Assembly: GCF_017875465.1 (NCBI RefSeq)
Contig: NZ_JAGGMQ010000001.1
Span: forward strand, 2,790,001 to 2,854,000
Direction: 5' to 3'
DNA: 64,000 nt
Source of the DNA: Winslowiella toletana
GTDB lineage: Bacteria; Pseudomonadota; Gammaproteobacteria; Enterobacterales; Enterobacteriaceae
In this document: positions 56,046 through 64,000 of the stretch, in pieces
Layout of the letters: every line of letters begins with the position of its first letter
Position numbering within the stretch: the first letter of the stretch is position 1
Position numbers and translations under genes: made by a program
Notes under the pieces: generated by a model
Told to the model about the DNA's origin: nothing
Databases searched by the model: none
What the model saw: only the letters and a program-made list of their open reading frames with translations

Positions 56046-56162
56046 TCAGTCCAGCTGAAGAGCCTGGACTGGCGCCAACGCAACGCCATAAAGAAAGGCC
56101 AGGTTTCAGCTGCTGTTCTGGCAGAAGTCAGAGCAAAAGCGAAAGCATTAATCGGCGGGTGA
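56046..56162 (+). pseudogene. Remnant of a MazF/PemK-type toxin gene (C-terminus)
   Basis: A frame of 38 codons ends at TGA 56160-56162 and reads LKSLDWRQRNAIKKGQVSAA followed by [15 protein letters not shown]. This matches the last helix region of MazF (E. coli VKSIAWRARGATKKG, ending in INVLIG). The first 70 or so residues of the toxin and the antitoxin gene are absent, and the fragment begins right after a palindromic repeat. It overlaps the sbmA end by 15 bases on the opposite strand. It is a dead toxin-antitoxin relic. Confidence 0.7.
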
Positions 56163-57389
56163 GTCAGAGAGAGAATGTCTGCTCGTTATCTCCCCCTCCA
56201 GCACCTGTTCAAAGCTGCGCAGACGTTTATAGATCGACATCAGTTCTACCAGCGTCGACCAGGACGTGATCAGATACTGGAATGACGCGCGCACCTGATC
56301 AAATACGTTGATGATCTGCTGCATCAGGCCGAGGGTGATGGTGCCGGCAATAATTGACGGAAACAGCACAAAAATGCCAAATACCGTATCCACCTGCAGA
56401 TACAGAATGCGGGTGATATTGAAGTAGAGATAGTGAAAATAGAGACGAAAATAGTTAAAGCGCACACGGTGAAACAGCTCATGGGTGGTGGCCGGGGTAG
56501 CGCGATCAGGGTTATCTTCCCCATATACCAGCTCCTTACGATAAGCGGCTTCAACGCGCTGATTACGGAACTCCAGCCCCGGTAATTTTATCCCCACCGC
56601 CGCCAGTAAGCCGGTACCAAACAGTGACCACAGCAGCGCGGCAATCACCAGCGCATAAGGCACTTTGCCGAGAATCGGTACGCTTTCCACATGCTTTGAC
56701 AGCGCCACCAGCACCGGCAGAAAGGCAATCAGCGTCATAATCGCCTTAATCAGATTGATGCCCCAGTCCTCAAGAGTGCTGGAGAAACGCATGGTGTCTT
56801 CCTGCACACGCTGAGCCGCGCCCTCAATGCCGCGTAGCTGCTGCCAGTGCGCCATATAGTAATTATTCATCGCCGTGCGCCAGCGGAAAATCCAGTGGCT
56901 GACAAAAAAGGCGCTCAGCACGCCAATCACTACCGCAATCAGCGCAATACCGAGAAACGCCTCTAACTGCTGGTAAAACACCGCGATTTTAATCGAATTC
57001 GGATGGCCGAGGGCATTCTGAATCAGGTCGTAAAATGGCCCATACCAGGCGTTGATCGCCACCCCTACCTGCACATCAAACCAGGTGACAAAGATAATTA
57101 ACGCGCTGCCAAAGATTGACCAGTATTGCCAGCGGTGTGGGCTCAGGAAGCACCACGCCAGTGCGAATAATCCTGTTACCAGCAGATAGTAGCTATAGAA
57201 CCACAGCTCTGAAGGCTGAATAAAGCGCAACGCATTGTCAGGTAAGGTTTTACTGGCGTATTGCGCCATGCTGCCATAATGGAAAATAAGATCGCTGCCG
57301 CCTTCAAACCAGAAAAGTATCGCCAGCAAGCTCCAGACCGCTGCACTCATAAAGAACAGCGCTGGCCGGGGGAAAAAGGACTTGAACAT
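56148..57389 (-). CDS. sbmA: SbmA, peptide-antibiotic importer
   Basis: The 413-residue protein matches E. coli SbmA (406). It has seven to eight membrane helices, [21 protein letters not shown] near the start, [20 protein letters not shown], and [35 protein letters not shown] is the conserved amphipathic region. SbmA uses the proton gradient to import microcins B17 and J25, bleomycin and proline-rich antimicrobial peptides. It is divergent from the gluconate dehydrogenase operon. The coding end overlaps a MazF relic. Confidence 0.93.
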   Translation of the reverse strand: MFKSFFPRPALFFMSAAVWSLLAILFWFEGGSDLIFHYGSMAQYASKTLPDNALRFIQPSELWFYSYYLLVTGLFALAWCFLSPHRWQYWSIFGSALIIFVTWFDVQVGVAINAWYGPFYDLIQNALGHPNSIKIAVFYQQLEAFLGIALIAVVIGVLSAFFVSHWIFRWRTAMNNYYMAHWQQLRGIEGAAQRVQEDTMRFSSTLEDWGINLIKAIMTLIAFLPVLVALSKHVESVPILGKVPYALVIAALLWSLFGTGLLAAVGIKLPGLEFRNQRVEAAYRKELVYGEDNPDRATPATTHELFHRVRFNYFRLYFHYLYFNITRILYLQVDTVFGIFVLFPSIIAGTITLGLMQQIINVFDQVRASFQYLITSWSTLVELMSIYKRLRSFEQVLEGEITSRHSLSDSPAD

Positions 57390-57717
57390 AGGTGCTCCGC
57401 TATTGTTGTCAGGGTGTTATAGCGTCATTCACTGTTTACAGTCTGTGGTGGGTTGTGTCCGGGCGTAACAAATGCGCTGCGACTTAGGATTATTCTCATT
57501 AATTCGCGCGAAGTGATACGAAAATGTTAAGCATTTTGTGTGGTTTTGTTTCCATGGCATGAATATTCCCTACAAACTCTGTTAGAATAGTCAGGCTTGT
57601 TACCGGTAACAATTAAGGTGGCAGCCAGATACCCCGCAATAACCAAAATAAAAACGATAAAACCGCTATTTAACTGTTTATGCGCGCCGCAGTGCGGCAG
57701 CGTGTTAAGGCAATGTA
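57390..57717. other. sbmA/gluconate dehydrogenase divergent region
   Basis: These 328 bases hold both promoters and a GntR-type operator (57597-57612). TTAGAAT at 57582-57588 is a possible -10 element just ahead of the operator. No gene is seen. Confidence 0.5.
57597..57612 (+). promoter_or_regulatory. GntR-type gluconate operator
   Basis: TTGTTACCGGTAACAA is a perfect 16-bp palindrome with the core of the E. coli GntR/IdnR operator (ATGTTACCGGTAACAT). It lies 105 bases before the gluconate 2-dehydrogenase operon. Repression relieved by gluconate is therefore likely. No gntR gene is in the window. Confidence 0.85.
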
Positions 57718-58458
57718 ATGTCACAAGAAAAAACAGGCAGCACCAGGAGAGATTTCCTTCTGAGAACCATTTCGCTGGCTCCGGCGGTGGCGATTGGCGG
57801 CAGCGGTATCGGTTCGCTGGCGCTGGCAGCAGAGGCTCAGGCAAAACAGAGCAATGTCCCTGCTGCGCCACAACAGGCGAAAGATTATCAACCGACATGG
57901 TTTACTCGCGAAGAGTACGCGTTTCTGCAGGCTGCGGCTGCCCGTCTGATCCCCGCTGATGAGCGTGGCCCGGGGGCGCTGGAAGCGGGCGTGCCGGAGT
58001 ATATCGATCGCCAGATGAACACCCCTTATGCCACGGGCAACAACTGGTATATGCAGGGGCCGTTTGATGCCGATGCCGATCCGGCGCTGGGCTATCAGCT
58101 GCCGCTGGTGCCGCAGCAGATCTACCGTCTGGGTCTGGCTGATGCCGACGACTACGCCACCGCGCAGCATGGCAAAGTCTTTGCGGAACTTTCCGCGTCA
58201 CAGCAGGACGCCCTGTTGCAGGCGTTTGAGAGCGGTAGCGCCGAATTTAAGCAGCTGCCAGCCAAAGTCTTTTTCTCTTATCTGTTACAGAACACCCGTG
58301 AAGGCTTCTTCAGCGATCCGGTCCACGGCGGCAATCAGGGTATGGTCGGCTGGACGCTAATCGGCTTCCCGGGCGCCCGCGCTGATTTTATGGACTGGGT
58401 AGAGCGCGGCGAACAATATCCGTTCCCGCCAGTGTCGATTCGTGGGGAAAGAGCGTAA
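57718..58458 (+). CDS. Gluconate 2-dehydrogenase subunit 3 (gamma)
   Basis: The 246-residue small subunit has a twin-arginine signal ([15 protein letters not shown] with an ALAAEAQA cleavage region). The mature domain is typical of subunit 3: [31 protein letters not shown], then [21 protein letters not shown]. Its folded export by Tat carries the FAD subunit, which lacks its own signal, into the periplasm. The start has AAGG upstream, and the FAD subunit starts two bases after its stop. Confidence 0.9.
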   Translation: MSQEKTGSTRRDFLLRTISLAPAVAIGGSGIGSLALAAEAQAKQSNVPAAPQQAKDYQPTWFTREEYAFLQAAAARLIPADERGPGALEAGVPEYIDRQMNTPYATGNNWYMQGPFDADADPALGYQLPLVPQQIYRLGLADADDYATAQHGKVFAELSASQQDALLQAFESGSAEFKQLPAKVFFSYLLQNTREGFFSDPVHGGNQGMVGWTLIGFPGARADFMDWVERGEQYPFPPVSIRGERA

Positions 58459-58460
58459 GC

Positions 58461-60245
58461 ATGGCAAATGAAATGAAAAAAGTGGATGCGGTGATTGTCG
58501 GTTTCGGCTGGGCCGGATCGATTATGGCGAAAGAGCTGACCGAAGCAGGACTGAATGTGGTGGCGCTGGAACGTGGTCCGCATCGCGATACCTATCCTGA
58601 TGGCGCCTATCCGCAGGTGATCGACGAACTGACCTATAACGTACGCAAAAAACTGTTCCAGGATCTGTCGAAAAGTACCGTTACCATCCGCCATAATGCG
58701 GCGCAGACTGCCCAGCCTTATCGTCAGCTGGCGGCATTTTTGCCGGGCACCGGCACCGGCGGCGCGGGTCTGCACTGGTCGGGCGTCCATTTCCGCGTTG
58801 ACCCGATTGAGTTGCGGATGCGTAGCCACTATGAAGAGCGCTACGGTAAAAACTTTATCCCGGATGGCATGACCATTCAGGACTTTGGCGTTAACTACGA
58901 CGAGCTGGAACCGTTCTTCGATCAGGCGGAAAAAGTATTCGGTACCTCCGGTTCGGCGTGGAGTATCAAAGGCAAAGTGGTCGGTAAAGAGAAGGGCGGC
59001 AACCCGTTTGCGCCAGATCGCTCCAGCGACTTCCCATTGCCCGCGCAGAAACGCACTTTCTCGGCGCAGCTGTTTGCCAAAGCGGCAGAATCCGTGGGCT
59101 ACCATCCCTATGATCTGCCGTCAGCAAATACCTCCGGCCCTTACACCAATACCTATGGCGCGCAGATGGGGCCGTGCAACTTCTGTGGCTATTGCAGCGG
59201 TTACGCCTGCTATATGTATTCCAAGGCCTCACCTAACGTAAATATCCTGCCAGCACTGCGTCAGGAACCGAAGTTTGAGCTGCGCGTCAACTCCCATGTG
59301 CTGCGCGTTAATCTGACCGCCGATAAAAAACGCGCAACCGGCGTAACCTATATCGATGCGCAGGGACGTGAACAGGTACAACCGGCCGATCTGGTGATCC
59401 TCTCCGCTTTCCAGTTCCACAATGTGCATCTGATGCTGCTGTCCGGAATTGGCCAGCCCTATAATCCGCTGACCAATGAAGGCACGGTAGGGCGCAATTT
59501 TGCCTACCAGAATATCTCCACCATCAAAGCCTTCTTCGATAAAGATGTGCATACCAATAACTTTATTGGTGCGGGTGGCGCCGGCGTGGGCATTGATGAC
59601 TTTAACGCCGATAACTTCGATCACAGCAAATATGGTTTTGTCGGGGGGTCGCCATTCTGGGTGAATCAGGCGGGGGTGAAACCGATTTCCGGCCTGCCGG
59701 TGCCGCCGGGCACGCCAGCCTGGGGCAGCCAGTGGAAAGCCGCGGTGGCCGATCACTATACCCACCATGTATCGATGGATGCCCATGGTGCGCATCAGTC
59801 GTATCGCGCTAACTATCTCGACCTCGATCCTAACTACAAAGATGCTTATGGCCAGCCGCTGCTGCGTATGACCTTTGACTGGCAGGATAACGACATCAAA
59901 ATGTCGCAGTTTATGCATAACCGCATGCATACCATTGCCGAAGCGATGAATCCAAAGCTGATCACCGGCGCGCCGAAAAAAGCGGGCGCTCACTTCGATA
60001 CCACCGTTTATCAGACCACCCATATGAACGGCGGCGCGATTATGGGTGAGGATCCGAAAACCAGCGCCATTAACCGTTACTTGCAGAGCTGGGATGTGCC
60101 GAACGTATTTGTTCCGGGCGCATCGGCCTTCCCGCAGGGGCTGGGCTATAACCCGACGGGCATGGTGGCGGCGCTGACGTACTGGTCGGCTAAAGCTATC
60201 CGTGAACAGTATCTGAAAAACCCCGGTCCGCTGGTGCAGGCATAA
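58461..60245 (+). CDS. Gluconate 2-dehydrogenase FAD subunit (GMC oxidoreductase)
   Basis: The 594-residue catalytic subunit has a GMC fold. The dinucleotide motif is VIVGFGWAGSIMAKELTEAGLNVVALERG. The flavin region is GTGTGGAGLHWSG, and the C-terminal region is VFVPGASAFPQGLGYNPTGMVAALTYW. HMNGGAIMGEDP contains likely active-site His/Asn residues. GPCNFCGYCSGYACYMYSKA is a Cys cluster near residue 250 characteristic of this subgroup. It oxidises gluconate to 2-ketogluconate in the periplasm and passes electrons to the cytochrome subunit. Confidence 0.9.
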   Translation: MANEMKKVDAVIVGFGWAGSIMAKELTEAGLNVVALERGPHRDTYPDGAYPQVIDELTYNVRKKLFQDLSKSTVTIRHNAAQTAQPYRQLAAFLPGTGTGGAGLHWSGVHFRVDPIELRMRSHYEERYGKNFIPDGMTIQDFGVNYDELEPFFDQAEKVFGTSGSAWSIKGKVVGKEKGGNPFAPDRSSDFPLPAQKRTFSAQLFAKAAESVGYHPYDLPSANTSGPYTNTYGAQMGPCNFCGYCSGYACYMYSKASPNVNILPALRQEPKFELRVNSHVLRVNLTADKKRATGVTYIDAQGREQVQPADLVILSAFQFHNVHLMLLSGIGQPYNPLTNEGTVGRNFAYQNISTIKAFFDKDVHTNNFIGAGGAGVGIDDFNADNFDHSKYGFVGGSPFWVNQAGVKPISGLPVPPGTPAWGSQWKAAVADHYTHHVSMDAHGAHQSYRANYLDLDPNYKDAYGQPLLRMTFDWQDNDIKMSQFMHNRMHTIAEAMNPKLITGAPKKAGAHFDTTVYQTTHMNGGAIMGEDPKTSAINRYLQSWDVPNVFVPGASAFPQGLGYNPTGMVAALTYWSAKAIREQYLKNPGPLVQA

Positions 60246-60247
60246 GG

Positions 60248-61564
60248 ATGATGGCGATGAAAACCTGGATATTAGCCCTGTCACTGGGCGCAATGATGTC
60301 TGGCGCGCAGGCGCAGGATGGCAGCGATCTGATTAAACGCGGCGACTATCTGGCGCGCGCGGGCGACTGCGTGGCCTGTCATACCAGCAAAGGGGGCAAA
60401 CCCTTTGCTGGTGGTCTGCCGATGGCGACGCCAATTGGCACGATATACTCCACCAATATCACGCCGGATAAACAGAGCGGGATTGGCGACTACAGCTACG
60501 ACGACTTCCAGAAAGCGGTACGTCATGGGGTGGCGAAGAACGGCGATACGCTCTATCCGGCTATGCCTTATCCCTCTTATGCGGTCGTCAGCGATGAGGA
60601 TATGCAGGCGCTGTACGCTTACTTTATGCATGGTGTCGCGCCGGTTGCGCAGGTGAACCAGGATAGCGATATCCCATGGCCGCTGTCGATGCGCTGGCCG
60701 CTGGCGATATGGCGCGGCGTCTTTGCACCGGATGTTAAAGCCTTCCAGCCAAAATCGGGTGAAGATCCGCTGCTGGCGCGTGGTCGCTATCTGGTGGAAG
60801 GGCTGGGGCACTGCGGCGCCTGCCATACGCCACGTAGTATCACCATGCAGGAAAAAGCGCTGAATGATGATAAAGGCAGCGACTATCTTGCCGGCAGCAA
60901 CGCGCCGATCGATGGCTGGAACGCCAATAATCTGCGGGGCGATAACCGGGATGGTTTAGGCCGCTGGAGCGAAGACGATCTGGTGCAGTTCCTGCGTACC
61001 GGTCGCAACGATCATACTGCAGTGTTTGGCGGGATGAGCGATGTGGTTGAGCACAGTCTGCAACATCTGACGGCAGAAGATGCGACAGCGATTGCCCGCT
61101 ATCTGAAATCACTCGGTGCGCGTGATCCAAACCAGGTGGGCTTTAAGCCGGACGATAGCGTAGCGCAGGCATTGTGGCGTGGCGATGACAGCAAAACCGG
61201 TGCAGCGCTGTATGTCGACAGCTGCGCGGCCTGCCATAAAACCGATGGCAGCGGCTATAAGCGCTTCTTCCCGGAACTGCGCGGCAATGCGGTAGTACAG
61301 GCGGACGATGCGACTTCACTGATCCATATCGTTCTGACCGGTAATACTCTGCCTGGCGTGAAGGGCGCGCCGTCGTCGATCACCATGCCAGCTTTCGGCT
61401 GGCGCATGAACGATCAGCAGGTGGCGGATGTGGTCAACTTTATCCGCACCAGCTGGGGCAATAGCGCCAGCAGCAGCGTCAGCGCGCAGGATGTGGCGAA
61501 AGTGCGGAAAGATGAAACGGTGGTCAGTCATCAGGGCAATGCAGATATTGAAAAACTGCAGTAA
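60248..61564 (+). CDS. Gluconate 2-dehydrogenase cytochrome c subunit
   Basis: The protein has a Sec signal peptide (cleavage after AQA near residue 22) and three haem-c sites: CVACH (41-45), CGACH (about 188) and CAACH (about 325). This is the three-haem subunit of membrane gluconate and related dehydrogenases, which passes electrons to ubiquinone. Three ATGs open the frame. The third, at 60257 (MKTWILAL), is best spaced, nine bases from AAGG, so the mature start may be slightly downstream of the coordinate given. It is last gene of the operon. Confidence 0.92.
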   Translation: MMAMKTWILALSLGAMMSGAQAQDGSDLIKRGDYLARAGDCVACHTSKGGKPFAGGLPMATPIGTIYSTNITPDKQSGIGDYSYDDFQKAVRHGVAKNGDTLYPAMPYPSYAVVSDEDMQALYAYFMHGVAPVAQVNQDSDIPWPLSMRWPLAIWRGVFAPDVKAFQPKSGEDPLLARGRYLVEGLGHCGACHTPRSITMQEKALNDDKGSDYLAGSNAPIDGWNANNLRGDNRDGLGRWSEDDLVQFLRTGRNDHTAVFGGMSDVVEHSLQHLTAEDATAIARYLKSLGARDPNQVGFKPDDSVAQALWRGDDSKTGAALYVDSCAACHKTDGSGYKRFFPELRGNAVVQADDATSLIHIVLTGNTLPGVKGAPSSITMPAFGWRMNDQQVADVVNFIRTSWGNSASSSVSAQDVAKVRKDETVVSHQGNADIEKLQ

Positions 61565-61570
61565 TCACAG

Positions 61571-61590
61571 GGGCGGCGTTTTCGCCGCCC
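61571..61590 (+). terminator. Palindromic element acting as terminator
   Basis: Arms GGGCGGCG and CGCCGCCC around TTTT form a member of the dispersed repeat family. It begins seven bases after the cytochrome stop and is followed by TTCTTT, so here it probably works as an intrinsic terminator between convergent operons. Confidence 0.75.
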
Positions 61591-61605
61591 TTCTTTAATC
61601 AGCTC

Positions 61606-61929
61606 TCAGGAAAGAAAATCTTCGCGCTGCGGCGTAAAGGTATCCAGCAGGGTGCCCGCTTCCAGACAGACACAGCCATGAACCACATGCGGCTGCTTAT
61701 ACAGCGTATCGCCTGCGCCCACTTCATGGGTCACACCATCAATAGTAAACGCAAAACGTCCTGACAATACATAGGTCAGCTGCTCATGAGGATGGTGATG
61801 TAGTGGCCCGATCGCATCTTTGGCGAAATTCACTTCCACCGCCATCATACCGCCGCTATGCGCCAGAATTCGCCGCGTCACGCCGTTGCCTAAATCTTCC
61901 AGCCTGGTCTCTTTTTTAAAGGTAAACAT
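61606..61929 (-). CDS. kdgF: KdgF, cupin of uronate/pectin catabolism
   Basis: The 107-residue single-domain cupin has the metal motif GPLHHHPHEQLTYVLSG and a second cupin strand with PHVVHGC. KdgF converts the unsaturated uronate released from pectin or alginate oligomers into the linear keto form (DKI). It lies 18 bases after ogl on the same strand, so ogl-kdgF is an operon under the KdgR box upstream. AGGA precedes the ATG. Confidence 0.92.
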   Translation of the reverse strand: MFTFKKETRLEDLGNGVTRRILAHSGGMMAVEVNFAKDAIGPLHHHPHEQLTYVLSGRFAFTIDGVTHEVGAGDTLYKQPHVVHGCVCLEAGTLLDTFTPQREDFLS

Positions 61930-61947
61930 AAGGGGGTCCTGTAACGG

Positions 61948-63114
61948 TTAAGCGGTTATTGGATCGGGCAGCGCAGCGAGATAGAGCGCGGGTTGTCCCT
62001 GATAATCAGAGGTAAACAGCACCTGACGACCATCCGGCGTAAATGATGGATGCGGATGGGTGACCTGACGATCGCCATTCAGCACGCGCCATGAACTGTT
62101 ATGCGCCGCCAGACGGAAATAGCTGCGTTGCGCGACATCAAACACATACAGCCAGGGATCATTATCGATAGTGTAGCCATCGGTATCCTGCACATCGACC
62201 GGCGTACCGGAACCGTCGCCGACCAGCAACGTGCCATTCTCATTACTCATCAGATGCGAGCAGGCAGGCATGGTCATCAGCACTTCGTTGTGCTGCGTAT
62301 CCGGATTAAAGCGGCAGATCTGACGATCCGGGCGATCCTTATGATAGGAGACGTAAATCAGCGCTGATCCATCTGGCACCCAGAATTCATGGGTGCAGCT
62401 TTCGCCCGGCGCGTGATCTTTCACTTTGCGTATATTGCTGCCATCTTCGTTGATCAGCCACATACGTGCGTCGATCAGATCGTGTGGTCCTTCATGGCAG
62501 AAGGCGACGGTGCTGTTGTCATGCGGACGGTAAATCGGATGGCCCAGCCACAGATGCTGCTGATGAATAGTTTGTGCCGCGCCGCTTTTCAGGTCGATAC
62601 GCTGCAGGCGACAGTGCGGGTTTTTCTCAAAGAAACGCTGGAAAATTTGCCAGTCGGTCAGCGGTTCCCAGTCTTCACGGGCAATTTCAATCCCGACCAG
62701 CTGCGTGCAGTCGCTGTTTGCCACCCAGGTGCCGTAACCGACCCAGTCAGCCGGTACCTGGTAAATGCTGGTTTCTTCCAGCGTGGCAAGATCGACGCGT
62801 TGCAGGCTACGTTCATTTTTGACGTACCACAGATAGCGATCGTCATCTGACAGAAAACCGCCAAAAGTATTATCGCCTTTGCCTTCCGTCAGCTGGATCG
62901 CCTGCTGCTGCTGCAGATCGAGCAGGTAATAGTTGCGATTGCCATCGAATTCGGCGGCGAACAGCAGATGGTTACCGTCACGGGTAAAACACTTTTGATA
63001 GAAGTAATTACGGTGACAAAGGACTTCCGGCGGCGTCAGGCGGGTGATGGCCGCCCCGGTTTCCGCATCCCGAAAGTGGTGGAAAGGAAGTGTAATACGT
63101 AAGCCCTTCGCCAT
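61948..63114 (-). CDS. ogl: Ogl, oligogalacturonate lyase (PL22)
   Basis: The 388-residue cytoplasmic enzyme has a seven-bladed beta-propeller with repeated blade motifs (HLLFAAEFDGNRNYYLLDL, VFDVAQRSYFRLAAHNSSW). Mn-binding His positions can be read in MPACSHLM and VTHPHPSF. It cleaves short oligogalacturonates to unsaturated uronates. Length equals Ogl of Dickeya and Yersinia (about 388). It works with KdgF, encoded just downstream. It is first gene after a KdgR-type operator. No pectate lyase or transporter gene lies within the window. Confidence 0.95.
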   Translation of the reverse strand: MAKGLRITLPFHHFRDAETGAAITRLTPPEVLCHRNYFYQKCFTRDGNHLLFAAEFDGNRNYYLLDLQQQQAIQLTEGKGDNTFGGFLSDDDRYLWYVKNERSLQRVDLATLEETSIYQVPADWVGYGTWVANSDCTQLVGIEIAREDWEPLTDWQIFQRFFEKNPHCRLQRIDLKSGAAQTIHQQHLWLGHPIYRPHDNSTVAFCHEGPHDLIDARMWLINEDGSNIRKVKDHAPGESCTHEFWVPDGSALIYVSYHKDRPDRQICRFNPDTQHNEVLMTMPACSHLMSNENGTLLVGDGSGTPVDVQDTDGYTIDNDPWLYVFDVAQRSYFRLAAHNSSWRVLNGDRQVTHPHPSFTPDGRQVLFTSDYQGQPALYLAALPDPITA

Positions 63115-63150
63115 GCTCTTCTCCTTATCAGACAGGCTATGATTTTTTAT

Positions 63151-63165
63151 TGAAACGTTGTTTCA
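63151..63165. promoter_or_regulatory. KdgR box upstream of ogl
   Basis: TGAAACGTTGTTTCA, with A/T-rich flanks, matches the KdgR operator core (GAAAC-N3-GTTTC). It ends 37 bases upstream of the ogl start. Repression is relieved by 2-keto-3-deoxygluconate. Confidence 0.85.
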
Positions 63166-63221
63166 TAATTAAGGCAAGCATATCCTTTTCACGTCAGCTG
63201 CCGAGCGGCAACCGAAGGATT

Positions 63222-63237
63222 TGCGAGCAGGGTCACA
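63222..63237. promoter_or_regulatory. CRP-like site between ogl and the isomerase gene
   Basis: TGCGAGCAGGGTCACA matches TGTGA-N6-TCACA with one mismatch. It lies between the two KdgR boxes. CRP activation of pectin-catabolic genes is well established in Dickeya. Confidence 0.6.
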
Positions 63238-63286
63238 ATAAATGGCGCAGAATTTTACCAGGGTCAGAGACATTCGCAGATAAAAA

Positions 63287-63301
63287 TGAAACAATGTTTC
63301 A
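63287..63301. promoter_or_regulatory. KdgR box upstream of the RpiB/LacAB-family gene
   Basis: TGAAACAATGTTTCA, preceded by AAAAA and followed by TAAA, is a near-ideal KdgR operator 59 bases before the isomerase start. It ties this gene to the pectin regulon. Confidence 0.88.
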
Positions 63302-63360
63302 TAAATCTGGTGGTGACAACCACCCTCTGTTCCTTAGCCAATGAAGTAAAGGGGAGAACC

Positions 63361-63999
63361 ATGAAAATTGCACTGATGATGGAGAACAGTCAGGCGGGTA
63401 AAAACGCCGTGGTATTGAAAGAGCTGCAGCAGGTGGCCGCCAGCAAAGACTACCCGGTTTACAACGTCGGCATGAGTGATGAACAGGATCACCATCTGAC
63501 TTATATTCATCTCGGCATTATGGCCAGTATTCTGCTGAACGCGAAAGCGGTGGATTTTGTTATTACCGGTTGCGGCACCGGGCAGGGCGCGCTGATGTCA
63601 CTGAATATCCATCCGGGGGTGATCTGTGGTTACTGTATCGATCCGGCGGACGCCTTCCTGTTTGCGCAAATTAACAATGGTAATGCGCTGGCGCTGCCGT
63701 TTGCCAAAGGCTTTGGCTGGGGCGCTGAACTGAACCTGCGTTTTATCTTTGAGAAAGCCTTTACCGGTGAAACTGGCCAGGGCTATCCGCAGGAGCGCAA
63801 AGTGCCACAGGTGCGTAACGCCGGTATTCTGAATCAGGTTAAAGCGGCGGTGGTGAAAGAGAACTATCTCGATACTCTGCGGGCGATAGATCCTGAGCTG
63901 GTGAAAACCGCAGTCAGCGGCCAGCGTTTCCAGCAGTGCTTCTTTGAAAACTGTCAGGATAAACAGATCGCAGATTTTGTCCGTCAGCTGGTGGCATAA
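63361..63999 (+). CDS. RpiB/LacA/LacB-family sugar-phosphate isomerase, KdgR regulon
   Basis: The 212-residue protein begins MKIALMMENSQAGKN and has the family core FVITGCGTGQGALMSLN, where the Cys is the RpiB-type catalytic base. GFGWGAELNLRFIFEKAF follows. RpiB relatives interconvert aldose and ketose phosphates. The KdgR box upstream indicates a role in pectin-derived uronate catabolism; a gene of this type (spiX) was predicted in the KdgR regulon of soft-rot bacteria. It is longer than RpiB (about 150) through a C-terminal extension. The frame is open back to 63286, but the ATG at 63361 has GGGGAGA upstream. Confidence 0.83.
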   Translation: MKIALMMENSQAGKNAVVLKELQQVAASKDYPVYNVGMSDEQDHHLTYIHLGIMASILLNAKAVDFVITGCGTGQGALMSLNIHPGVICGYCIDPADAFLFAQINNGNALALPFAKGFGWGAELNLRFIFEKAFTGETGQGYPQERKVPQVRNAGILNQVKAAVVKENYLDTLRAIDPELVKTAVSGQRFQQCFFENCQDKQIADFVRQLVA

Positions 64000-64000
64000 C

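Noticed and set aside
59229..60293. 354-codon antisense frame over the gluconate dehydrogenase genes
   Set aside because: The sense strand encodes clear GMC oxidoreductase and cytochrome proteins; the antisense frame is a by-product of GC-rich codon use.
1..64000. tRNA, rRNA, CRISPR array, prophage or replication origin
   Set aside because: None was recognised on either strand by reading; absence is provisional without a covariance-model search.

Overview
This 64 kb window is chromosomal DNA of a member of the Enterobacterales, most likely an environmental or plant-associated lineage of the Erwiniaceae or Yersiniaceae. The basis is protein-level resemblance to Escherichia coli gene products (SoxR, SoxS, GhxP, YjcE, ActP, YjcH, Acs, GltP, MurQ, MurP, SbmA, Aer) and a gene order resembling the E. 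coli yjcB-soxSR-ghxP-yjcE-actP-yjcH-acs-gltP segment. Pectin-oligomer, gluconate and gluconeogenic functions also fit a plant-associated life. Most genes are GC-rich. AT-rich exceptions are a surface-polysaccharide pair (9.5-11.7 kb) and a LuxR solo (19.8-20.5 kb).

Layout. 1-7.5 kb: the 3' part of an amidohydrolase, a metabolite:H+ symporter, a dienelactone-hydrolase-like protein, an ASCH protein, GstA, an AraC regulator and an EamA exporter. 7.5-11.8 kb: an islet with decayed sequence, an IS3-family transposase remnant, a flippase and a TupA-like ATP-grasp protein. 11.8-32.2 kb: a conserved backbone of yjcB, a DgcN-like diguanylate cyclase, soxS/soxR, a second GST, ghxP and yjcE. It is interrupted by a LuxR solo and a cidR-cidAB locus, then continues with a YfaZ-like porin, actP-yjcH-acs, gltP and murQP. 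32.6-42.4 kb: two paralogous autotransporters (2067 and 1083 residues). 42.7-50.9 kb: aer, then a ROK repressor divergent from a sugar ABC transporter and PfkB-kinase operon. 51-57.4 kb: a Qnr-type pentapeptide protein, an AraC regulator, a type-2 LeuA, a one-chain dihydroxyacetone kinase, a MazF toxin remnant and SbmA. 57.7-64 kb: a three-subunit gluconate 2-dehydrogenase, then kdgF-ogl and a divergent RpiB/LacAB-family isomerase.

Regulatory sites are unusually legible. They include a perfect SoxR box between soxR and soxS, a perfect GntR-type operator before the gluconate dehydrogenase, two KdgR-type boxes flanking a CRP-like site in the pectin locus, and a LexA-like box directly before qnr. 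There are also a near-consensus PurR box before ghxP, a perfect CRP site between yjcB and the cyclase, paired MurR-like palindromes before murQ, a sigma-28-like promoter before aer and an 11-bp-arm palindrome in the ROK/ABC intergenic region.

A family of short palindromes (arms GGGCGGCG or GGGAGCCG, four-base loop, often flanked by CGTAGGGG) recurs at gene ends throughout the window. No rRNA, tRNA or CRISPR array was recognised. All family assignments rest on reading the sequence and on remembered family features; no database search was run.
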